Shown: positions 1-7,893 of the stretch, one piece after another
Numbering within the stretch: position 1 is the stretch's first letter
How the letters are laid out: each line of letters starts with the position of its first letter
Origin: an uncultured Collinsella sp.
GTDB lineage: Bacteria > Actinomycetota > Coriobacteriia > Coriobacteriales > Coriobacteriaceae
Assembly (NCBI GenBank): GCA_937981515.1
Contig: CALJNY010000219.1
Coordinates: forward strand, 1 to 7,893
Direction: 5' to 3'
DNA: 7,893 nucleotides
The notes under the pieces: generated by a model
What the model was told of the DNA's origin: nothing
The model's input: only the letters and a program-made list of their open reading frames with translations
The model's database searches: none
Program-made: the position numbers and the translations under genes

Positions 1-1048
1 GGGTGTCGATTCGGCATCCACCCTTCCCATACTGTCGGGCGTGCTCGTTAAGGCCCAAGACGGCATCTTGGAATTCCAGACCTCTAACTACACCATCTCG
101 ATCCGTCATCGCATCGCGGCGCATGTCGAAGAAGAGGGCGAGATGGTTATCCCCTGTAAGATGCTCTCCAATATCACCAAGACCCTCCCCGATGCCCCGG
201 TCACCTTTGAGCTGTCCGAGCGCCAAGTGCTGATTGGTTGCGAGAAGAGCTCTTTTAGGCTGAACACGCTCGATGCCAATGACTTCCCCGAGTTTCCGGC
301 CTATGCCATCGAGAGTGCCGTGGAGCTGCCGACCGATATCTTGTCCGAGATGGTCAGCCGCGTGTGGCGCGTCACCTCGACCGACAAGGCCCGCCCCATC
401 CTGGGCGGCGTGCACATGAAGGTCGAGAACAACACCGTTCGCCTGGTGGCGACCGATTCCTTCCGTTTGGCCGTGTGCGATACGCAGGTCGAGACCTCGA
501 CCCTCGAAGGCTCCTTTGAGCTCAACGTTCCGGCCGACGCCTTTAACGACGCGCTGAACATCATGGCAAGCCAGGCGACCATCATGATCGGGGCTACCGA
601 CACCCAGGTCGTCTTCGAGGCCGGCAACACCACCTACGTGTCGCGCCGCATCGAGGGCGTGTACCCCAACTACAAGCAGCTCATCCCCGATTCGTGCGTG
701 ACGAGCGTCAAGATCGACGTCGCCGCCTTCAATGCCGCCCTCAAGCGTGTTGCCGTTATCGCGAGCGCCAACCCCGCCGTCAAGTTCGAGATCGACGTCG
801 AGAACGGGCAGATGGGCCTGTCCTCCATCTCCAATGACCAGGACCTTGCGCAGGAGACGATCGATGTCGAGGCCGAGGGCGAGTCGGGCACCATCGCCTT
901 CAACTACCACTACATCTTCGGCTGCCTCAATGCCCTATCCAAGGAGAAGGAGATCACGCTGGAGCTCAAGAGCTACTCGCAGGCGGGCATCTTCAAGTCC
1001 TACGACAAGATCAACTACCTGTACCTGGTCATGCCGGTCCGCATCTAG
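1..1048 (+). CDS. dnaN: DNA polymerase III beta subunit (sliding clamp), 5'-truncated by the window edge
   Basis: This is the ring-shaped processivity clamp that encircles DNA and tethers the replicative polymerase and other clamp-binding proteins. The reading frame is open from the first full codon (position 2), so about 348 residues are visible. The full family length is about 366-375, so roughly 20 N-terminal residues lie upstream. A GTG at 41 is internal and is not the real start, because conserved sequence (STLPILSG) precedes it in frame. Visible hallmarks are TLPIL near the start, the second-domain motif VATDSFRLAV (about 446-475), RRIEGVYPNYKQLIPD (about 644-691), typical of the clamp third-domain entry, and the C-terminal MPVRI, which matches the MPMRL-type ending of the family. 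The gene ends 9 nt before recF, as in the classical dnaA-dnaN-recF-gyr cluster. Identification is very secure; only the true start is unseen. Confidence 0.97.
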   Translation, partial: GVDSASTLPILSGVLVKAQDGILEFQTSNYTISIRHRIAAHVEEEGEMVIPCKMLSNITKTLPDAPVTFELSERQVLIGCEKSSFRLNTLDANDFPEFPAYAIESAVELPTDILSEMVSRVWRVTSTDKARPILGGVHMKVENNTVRLVATDSFRLAVCDTQVETSTLEGSFELNVPADAFNDALNIMASQATIMIGATDTQVVFEAGNTTYVSRRIEGVYPNYKQLIPDSCVTSVKIDVAAFNAALKRVAVIASANPAVKFEIDVENGQMGLSSISNDQDLAQETIDVEAEGESGTIAFNYHYIFGCLNALSKEKEITLELKSYSQAGIFKSYDKINYLYLVMPVRI

Positions 1049-1057
1049 CGTTGCGCC

Positions 1058-2164
1058 ATGACCATGTTCGCCCGCGATCTTTCCGTCGCGCACTACCGCA
1101 GCTTCGATAGCTATCGCCTTGCCCTGGACGAGGGCGTGACGATACTTGCGGGACCCAACGCGGCGGGAAAGACCAATCTCATAGAGGCGCTGCAGCTGCT
1201 GACGAGCGGCGCCTCATTTAGGCATCCGACCGCCGCCGAGCTCGTCCATGACGGCGCGGACTCGTGCAAGGTTGAGCTGAGGCTCGAGGGCGACGGCCGC
1301 GTGCTTGATATGGGATTGAGCGCGGAGGACGGTAAGCGCTCGTTTAGCCGCAACGGCAAGAGATGCTCTGCCGCCGGTGTGCGCGGGGTCCTGCCGAGCG
1401 TGCTGTTTTGCCCCGACCATCTGGACATGGTTAAGCGAGGCGCCAGTGTGCGCCGTGCCGCCCTCGATGACTTTGGCATGCAACTGAGCGCACGCTATGC
1501 CGATCTTGCGAGCACCTATGGGCGCTGCGTGACCCAGCGTAACGCCTTGCTCAAGGAGGCCTGGTGCTGCCGCGAGATGCTCGGCGCGTGGAACGATTCG
1601 ATTGCCCGCGCGGGCTCGGCCCTGCTCGTGCACCGGTTGGCCCTGCTCGACCGGCTGGCGGGCCATGTGCACACCGCCTACGGGCAAGTGGCGTCCGGCG
1701 AGGCCGCCAACGTGACCTATACGTCCACGCTGGGGGATTTGCCCCAGGTCGAGGATCGCGAAGAGCTGAAGGACTGGGCGTACGAGCGCATGCTGGCTGC
1801 CCTTGATGAGCACGCCGACGAGGAAATTCGCCGCGGCGTGACGTTGGTGGGACCGCATCGCGATGAGATTGAGTTTGCCGTGGCGGGTCGATCCGCCCGT
1901 TCATTTGCCAGCCAAGGTCAGCAGCGGACGTTGGTTTTGGCCTGGAAGGTGGCGGAGGTGGCCGTGGCTCGCGATGTCCTGGGCACCGCCCCACTGCTGC
2001 TTTTGGACGACGTGATGAGCGAGCTCGACGGCGAGCGTCGCGGCGCTTTTCTGCGGCTGATCGGCGATGATATCCAGACGGTCATAACCACGACCAACCT
2101 GGGGTATTTTACCGATGACCTGCTTGATCGAGCCAAGGTGGTGAGCATGGGTGAGACGTGCTAA
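1058..2164 (+). CDS. recF: DNA replication and repair protein RecF
   Basis: RecF is an SMC/ABC-like ATPase that acts with RecO and RecR to load RecA at single-strand gaps and stalled forks. The 368-residue product has the usual family length. Visible motifs are Walker A GPNAAGKT (residues 32-39), the RecF-type segment FCPDHLDMVKRGASVRR (about 117-133), GPHRDE (265-270), the ABC signature SQGQQRT (285-291) and Walker B with D-loop LLLLDDVMSELD (313-324). The ATG at 1058 was chosen because it leaves the normal short lead into the first beta strand; a second ATG at 1064 would serve equally well. No clear Shine-Dalgarno sequence precedes either, so translation may be coupled to dnaN, whose stop lies 9 nt upstream. 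The 3' end overlaps the next gene by 14 nt. No missing catalytic motif or frameshift was seen. Confidence 0.97.
   Translation: MTMFARDLSVAHYRSFDSYRLALDEGVTILAGPNAAGKTNLIEALQLLTSGASFRHPTAAELVHDGADSCKVELRLEGDGRVLDMGLSAEDGKRSFSRNGKRCSAAGVRGVLPSVLFCPDHLDMVKRGASVRRAALDDFGMQLSARYADLASTYGRCVTQRNALLKEAWCCREMLGAWNDSIARAGSALLVHRLALLDRLAGHVHTAYGQVASGEAANVTYTSTLGDLPQVEDREELKDWAYERMLAALDEHADEEIRRGVTLVGPHRDEIEFAVAGRSARSFASQGQQRTLVLAWKVAEVAVARDVLGTAPLLLLDDVMSELDGERRGAFLRLIGDDIQTVITTTNLGYFTDDLLDRAKVVSMGETC
2135..2143 (+). promoter_or_regulatory. Shine-Dalgarno for the DUF721 gene, inside recF
   Basis: AAGGTGGTG differs from the ideal AAGGAGGTG at one base and ends 7 nt before the GTG at 2151. It lies within the last codons of recF and supports a start that overlaps the recF end by 14 nt, which suggests translational coupling. 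Confidence 0.6.
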
Positions 2165-2714
2165 TTACGAGCGCGAGAGCGAAACGGTCGCCTTCAGTGG
2201 ATTTTTAAACGCAGAGCGCCAGCGCATCCTGGCGGCCGCGACGCCTGAGCGCCGCGTGCAGATGGAGGCTGCAGAGGAATCTCGTGCGGTCTATCGCGCC
2301 TGGAATGCGGTGTGCTCGGGCACGCGCGAGGGGCGCCATGTGACGGGCCTGCGCTACCTGCCCGAGTCCAATGAGCTGCTGGTATATCTCGACTCGCCCT
2401 CGTGGACGCAGGAAATGACGCTGTTGCGCGAGATCATCCGCGCGCGCATGGAGCGCGCCGGTGCGCATGTGGACGGCCTGGTGTTCAAAACCACCGCGCC
2501 CGGTCACACGCCGCCCGCCGCCAAGGAGCGCCTGCGTCCGGCGACGACCGAGCGCCCGCCGGCTCCGCACGCCGACCTAAGTGAGGCCGAGCGCACCGAG
2601 ATTGAGCGCCAAGTGGCGCCCATCGAAGACCAAAAACTGCGCGAGGCCCTCGAGAATGCCATGAGAGCCAGTGCCGAGTGGGCCAAGGGCGTGCAAAGCA
2701 AAAAAGAGCCTTAA
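2151..2714 (+). CDS. dciA: DUF721 family protein, probable DciA-like replicative-helicase factor
   Basis: This 187-residue protein carries a DUF721 (DciA) domain at about residues 47-113. The pattern is a YRAWNAVCSG segment, then ELLVYLDSPSWTQEM, a helix LLREIIRARMERAG and the closing strand VDGLVFKT. This matches the family pattern of W..v.G, L.V.v.s..W.qeL and v..i.F, and suggests a KH-like fold. Family members such as E. coli-type DciA and mycobacterial Rv0004, which also sits between recF and gyrB, interact with the replicative helicase DnaB and are needed for replication. A helicase-loading role here is inferred from that. A proline-rich linker (about 119-140) precedes a charged, probably helical C-terminus (about 143-185). 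The GTG start is supported by the Shine-Dalgarno at 2135-2143. Family assignment is solid; the gene symbol is less certain because DUF721 proteins are divergent. Confidence 0.85.
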   Translation: MRRANYERESETVAFSGFLNAERQRILAAATPERRVQMEAAEESRAVYRAWNAVCSGTREGRHVTGLRYLPESNELLVYLDSPSWTQEMTLLREIIRARMERAGAHVDGLVFKTTAPGHTPPAAKERLRPATTERPPAPHADLSEAERTEIERQVAPIEDQKLREALENAMRASAEWAKGVQSKKEP

Positions 2715-2740
2715 ATCGCATCTGGTGGCCTTGTAGAGCC

Positions 2741-2767
2741 AAATACCCTCGTTCCCGAGGGTATTTT

Positions 2768-2770
<3 letters not shown>
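2741..2770 (+). terminator. Rho-independent terminator after the dnaN-recF-DUF721 unit
   Basis: A perfect 10-bp stem (AAATACCCTC at 2741-2750 paired with 2757-2766) with a 6-nt loop GTTCCC runs directly into a T tract ending at 2770. It lies 26 nt after the DUF721 stop and about 50 nt before gyrB. It should end the upstream transcript and give gyrBA its own promoter. The opposite strand has only three Ts after the stem, so it looks unidirectional. Confidence 0.9.
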
Positions 2771-4850
<2,080 letters not shown>

Positions 4851-4858
4851 GAGGAGGT
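4851..4858 (+). promoter_or_regulatory. Shine-Dalgarno that sets the gyrA start
   Basis: GAGGAGGT begins directly after the gyrB stop, and its GGAGG core ends 4 nt before the GTG at 4862. The strong match at the same spacing as gyrB supports translation from this GTG, and therefore supports the long acidic N-terminal extension of GyrA being real. Confidence 0.85.
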
Positions 4859-4861
4859 AAC

Positions 4862-7603
4862 GTGGCAGACGATATCAACAATAACGAGGGTATGGACGAG
4901 GCCGGCGATGCCGGTATGCCCGATGATCTGAAGCGCCTGCTTGCCCGTGCTGAGCAGGGCGAGGACGGCGATCCGGACGCCTATAACCCCGATGCCGATG
5001 ATGATGAGGAAGAAGACGACGACGCCGAGCTCGAGGAGAGCTTTGGCGAAGTCGATCGCGGCGCCTCGGCCGGCGAGGATATCAACGGCGGCCAGCTCCA
5101 GATTTCGGAGTTCGGTCGCGAGATGAAGCAGTCGTTCATCGAGTATTCGATGTCGGTTATCACGGCGCGCGCCCTGCCGGACGTGCGCGACGGCTTAAAG
5201 CCGGTGCACCGCCGCATCCTGTACGCGATGAACGAGAGCGGCATCTACCCCAACCGACCGCACAAGAAGTCGGCCTGGACGGTCGGCGAAGTTATCGGTA
5301 AGTACCACCCGCACGGCGATTCCGCGGTCTATGAGGCCATGGTCCGCCTGGCGCAGTGGTTCTCCATGCGCACGCCGCTCATCGACGGTCACGGCAACTT
5401 CGGCAACATCGACGGCGACGGCGCGGCGGCCATGCGTTACACCGAGAGCCGCCTGGCAAAGCCCGCCATGGAACTGCTGCGCGACCTGCAGAAGGATACC
5501 GTCGACTGGCAGCCCAACTACGACGAATCGCTTGCCGAGCCCGTGGCGCTGCCTGCGCGCTTCCCCAACCTGCTGGTCAACGGCAGCCAGGGCATCGCCG
5601 TCGGCATGGCCACCAACATCGCCCCGCATAACCTCACCGAGGCGATCGAGGCCACCTGCTACCTGATCGACAACCCCGACGCCACCGTTGACGAGCTCAT
5701 GCAGATCATGCCAGGTCCGGACTTCCCCACCGGCGCCATCATCATGGGCAGCGCCGGCATTAAGCAGAGCTACGAGACCGGCCGCGGCTCCATTACCGTG
5801 CGTGCTAAGGCACATGTGGAGTCCACCAAGACCGGCCGCAACCGCCTGGTCTTTACCGAGATTCCCTACATGGTCAACAAGGGCACCCTGCAGGAGAAGA
5901 TCGCCCAGCTCGTCAACGACAAACGCATCGAGGGCATCTCGGATATGCGCGATGAGTCCAACCAGAAGGGCATCCGTCTGGTCATCGAGCTCAAGAAGGG
6001 CGTCATTCCGCAGGTCGTGCTCAACAACCTGTATAAGTACACCTCGCTGCAGACGACTTTTGGCGCCAACAACTTGGCGCTCGTCAACGGCGTTCCCAAA
6101 TGTCTGAGCCTGCGCGAGATGCTGCAGCACTACATCGATCACCAGGTCGACGTTGTCACCCGCCGCACTCGCTTTGACCTTAAGAAGGCCCAGGCCCGCG
6201 CGCATATCCTCGAGGGTTACCTGATGGCCCTTGACCATATCGACGAGGTCATCAGCATCATCCGCTCCTCGCAGACCGACTCCGAGGCCAGCAGCCGCCT
6301 GATCGAGCGCTTTGGTTTTACGCCCGAACAGACCACGGCCATCCTCGAGATGAAGCTGCGCCGCCTGACCGGCCTGGAGCGCGACAAGATTCAGGAAGAG
6401 TTGGACGGCCTGCGCCGCGCCATCGCCTACTACGAGGACCTGCTGGCGCATGAGGAGAAGATCCTGGGCGTCATCAAGGAAGAGATGCGCGAGATCTCCA
6501 AGAAGTTTGGCGACAAGCGCCGCACCGAGATCAGCCAGGTTGAGAAGGACCTGGATGTCGAGGACCTCATCGCCGACGAGGACATGGTCGTGACCATCAC
6601 CCACACCGGCTATGTCAAGCGTATCCCGGTGGCTGCCTACCGCGCCCAGAAGCGCGGCGGCAAGGGCGTATCGGGCGTCAACCTCAAAGAGGACGACGTT
6701 ATCGACGAGATGTTCATCGCGTCCACGCACGAGTACGTGCTGTTCTTCTCGAGCAAGGGCAAGGTCTATCGCCTGAAGGTGCACGAGCTGCCGGTGGGTA
6801 CGCGCCAGGCGCGCGGTACCGCGATCGTCAACCTGCTGCCCTTTGAGGACGGCGAGAAGATCGCGAGCGTCATCAGCTGCCGCGAGTTCCCGGCCGACGA
6901 GTACCTGATGTTTGCCACCAAGAGCGGCATGGTCAAGAAGACCGTGATGAGCGCATATGACCGCAGCCGTCGCGACGGCCTGATCGCTATCAACCTGCGT
7001 GACGACGACGCGCTGCTGAACGTGCGCCGCGTGCGCGAGGGCGACAAGATTATCCTGGCCACCACCGCGGGCAAGGCGATCATGTTCTCCGAGGAGCAGG
7101 TGCGCGCCACCGGCCGCGATACCAGCGGCGTTCGCGGTATCGGTCTGAAGGACGGCGTGAGCGTTCTGGGCATGGAAGTCACTAACGGCAACGGCGATCT
7201 ATTCGTCATCACCGAGCGCGGCTACGGCAAGCGCACGCCGGTCGCGGACTACCCGGAGCAGAATCGCGGCGGTCAGGGCGTCTACACCATTCAAATGACC
7301 GAGCGTAAGGGTAACCTCGCGGCCATGAAGACGGTGGGCCCGCAGCACGAGCTGTTCATCGTGACGGAGGGCGCGACGGTCATTCGCGTCAAGACCGACG
7401 AGATCAGCCAGACCGGCCGCGCCACCCAGGGCGTCAAGATGATGACCGTCGACGACAACGACCGCGTATGCGCTGTCGCCCGCATGACGGCAGCCAAGGA
7501 AAAGCCCGAAGGCGAAGCCACAGAAAACGGCTCTGCTTCCGAAGAAACCCCTGTCGATCTAGGCGACGGCAACGACATGCCAGAAGATCTCCTCGACGAG
7601 TAA
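4862..7603 (+). CDS. gyrA: DNA gyrase subunit A with acidic N-terminal extension
   Basis: GyrA is the DNA-cleaving and DNA-wrapping subunit of gyrase. The 913-residue product is longer than E. coli GyrA (875). The core aligns with E. coli at an offset of 71 residues. Catalytic R192/Y193 (AMRYTES) correspond to R121/Y122, and intercalating I245 to I174. In the quinolone region [11 protein letters not shown]154 and E158 correspond to S83 and D87, a combination normally seen in susceptible wild types. The winged-helix and tower core is about 86-565. The C-terminal beta-pinwheel starts near 572 and carries the GyrA box QKRGGKG (596-602), which marks gyrase rather than topoisomerase IV; a degenerate box, QNRGGQG, is at 800-806. 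Residues 1-75 hold 30 acidic and only 4 basic residues, with a near-continuous acidic run at 44-59. The last ~37 residues form an acidic tail. No intein or frameshift was seen. It is co-transcribed with gyrB. Confidence 0.98.
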   Translation: MADDINNNEGMDEAGDAGMPDDLKRLLARAEQGEDGDPDAYNPDADDDEEEDDDAELEESFGEVDRGASAGEDINGGQLQISEFGREMKQSFIEYSMSVITARALPDVRDGLKPVHRRILYAMNESGIYPNRPHKKSAWTVGEVIGKYHPHGDSAVYEAMVRLAQWFSMRTPLIDGHGNFGNIDGDGAAAMRYTESRLAKPAMELLRDLQKDTVDWQPNYDESLAEPVALPARFPNLLVNGSQGIAVGMATNIAPHNLTEAIEATCYLIDNPDATVDELMQIMPGPDFPTGAIIMGSAGIKQSYETGRGSITVRAKAHVESTKTGRNRLVFTEIPYMVNKGTLQEKIAQLVNDKRIEGISDMRDESNQKGIRLVIELKKGVIPQVVLNNLYKYTSLQTTFGANNLALVNGVPKCLSLREMLQHYIDHQVDVVTRRTRFDLKKAQARAHILEGYLMALDHIDEVISIIRSSQTDSEASSRLIERFGFTPEQTTAILEMKLRRLTGLERDKIQEELDGLRRAIAYYEDLLAHEEKILGVIKEEMREISKKFGDKRRTEISQVEKDLDVEDLIADEDMVVTITHTGYVKRIPVAAYRAQKRGGKGVSGVNLKEDDVIDEMFIASTHEYVLFFSSKGKVYRLKVHELPVGTRQARGTAIVNLLPFEDGEKIASVISCREFPADEYLMFATKSGMVKKTVMSAYDRSRRDGLIAINLRDDDALLNVRRVREGDKIILATTAGKAIMFSEEQVRATGRDTSGVRGIGLKDGVSVLGMEVTNGNGDLFVITERGYGKRTPVADYPEQNRGGQGVYTIQMTERKGNLAAMKTVGPQHELFIVTEGATVIRVKTDEISQTGRATQGVKMMTVDDNDRVCAVARMTAAKEKPEGEATENGSASEETPVDLGDGNDMPEDLLDE

Positions 7604-7643
7604 GAGGCCCTGGCTGGTAGAAAATATCAGACCCCATATATCG

Positions 7644-7676
7644 GCGGTCGGCGCACTGCGCGCCGACCGCTTTTTT
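7644..7676 (+). terminator. Rho-independent terminator after gyrA
   Basis: An 11-bp GC-rich stem (7644-7654 paired with 7660-7670, arm GCGGTCGGCGC) with a 5-nt loop is followed by six Ts (7671-7676). It lies 40 nt after the gyrA stop and should end the gyrBA transcript. There is no T tract on the opposite strand. Confidence 0.92.
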
Positions 7677-7692
7677 GAAAACCTTGGGACTC

Positions 7693-7834
7693 GTGTTCGC
7701 CCCGGTCGCACGGCGACATGTGAAGTCGATCGCGAGTTCCGCACGAGCTAGAGAGCACTTAATGTGCTCTCTGTGCGAGTCAGGACTGTCCGAGTAGGCG
7801 ACTTCACATGCCGCCGTGCGACCGGGGCGAACAC
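7693..7834. repeat. 142-nt nested inverted repeat (36-nt arms) of unknown nature
   Basis: The outer arms at 7693-7728 and 7799-7834 are inverted copies that match at 35 of 36 positions; the exception is A7716 opposite C7811. Inside the 70-nt spacer is a second perfect inverted repeat, AGAGAGCAC (7750-7758) with GTGCTCTCT (7764-7772), around the loop TTAAT. It is extended by CGCAC (7740-7744) pairing with GTGCG (7773-7777) across a 5-nt bulge. The whole can fold as one long rod. Neither strand has a T tract after it, so it is not an ordinary terminator. No matching target-site duplication is visible (GACTC on the left, CCTTC on the right). Candidate natures are a non-autonomous element, a dispersed intergenic palindrome or a structured RNA. 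The repeat itself is certain; its function is unknown. Confidence 0.9.
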
Positions 7835-7836
7835 CC

Positions 7837-7863
7837 TTCGGTTGATTTCCGATCTCAGCCGAA
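7837..7863 (+). repeat. Small hairpin directly after the large inverted repeat
   Basis: TTCGGTTGA (7837-7845) pairs with TCAGCCGAA (7855-7863) over 9 bp with a 9-nt loop; one pair (T7842 with G7858) is a wobble on the + strand. It starts 2 nt after the large inverted repeat ends. No T tract follows, so a terminator is unlikely. The remaining bases to 7893 show no gene or further clear signal. Confidence 0.55.
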
Positions 7864-7893
7864 CACATTAGGCGGACAGGCCGTTCCCGCAGC

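Noticed and set aside
5195..6784. 529-codon open frame on the minus strand opposite gyrA
   Set aside because: It is a shadow of gyrA for the same reason; the + strand frame carries all the GyrA catalytic motifs.
7783..7791. GGACTGTCC odd palindrome as a regulator operator
   Set aside because: It is only a 4-bp half-site, inside a region already dominated by other pairing, and there is no downstream gene in the window to regulate.
7693..7834. The palindrome as an integron attC site
   Set aside because: The arm ends do not contain the GTTRRRY and RYYYAAC core sites, and no integrase or cassette gene is present.
7693..7834. The palindrome as a terminal-inverted-repeat mobile element with target duplication
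   Set aside because: As a confirmed call it fails: the flanks (GACTC and CCTTC) do not match and there is no transposase. It remains only a hypothesis.
7693..7863. The palindrome plus small hairpin as a retron msr-msd RNA
   Set aside because: No reverse transcriptase gene is visible, and on the + strand the long hairpin precedes the short one, opposite to the usual order. Sequence beyond 7893 would be needed to reopen this.
7434..7868. 144-codon minus-strand open frame spanning the gyrA end, the terminator and the palindrome
   Set aside because: It crosses a strong terminator stem and both palindrome arms, has no recognisable domain, and its composition is explained by the repeat and the gyrA antisense.

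Overview
This window is a slice of the chromosomal replication-origin neighbourhood of a moderately GC-rich bacterium. Five genes, all on the + strand, appear in the order dnaN (5'-truncated by the window edge), recF, a DUF721/DciA-family gene, gyrB and gyrA. This order, with a DUF721 gene between recF and gyrB, is typical of Actinobacteria. The GyrB C-terminus (ending DARFLDA) also looks actinobacterial. My best guess is a gut coriobacterium such as Collinsella; this is inferred from gene order, base composition and protein flavour and was not verified.

Layout: dnaN (to 1048), recF (1058-2164) and the DUF721 gene (2151-2714) are tightly packed, with a 9-nt gap followed by a 14-nt overlap, and look like one transcription unit. 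A strong intrinsic terminator (2741-2770) closes it. gyrB (2820-4850) and gyrA (4862-7603) form a second unit, 11 nt apart. Both start with GTG and both have a near-perfect Shine-Dalgarno sequence 4 nt before the start. This unit ends at a strong intrinsic terminator (7644-7676). The remaining 217 nt contain no credible gene. They hold a 142-nt nested inverted repeat with 36-nt arms (35 of 36 complementary), followed at once by a smaller hairpin; the window ends soon after.

Functionally the genes cooperate in chromosome replication. The beta clamp tethers the polymerase. RecF loads recombination proteins at stalled forks and gaps. The DUF721 protein is probably a helicase-associated DciA-like factor. 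GyrA and GyrB form DNA gyrase, which removes positive supercoils ahead of the fork. Apart from a long acidic N-terminal extension on GyrA and small peculiarities in GyrB, the coding part is conserved housekeeping DNA. The least explained signal is the long palindrome after gyrA. No mobile element, CRISPR array, tRNA or rRNA was seen.
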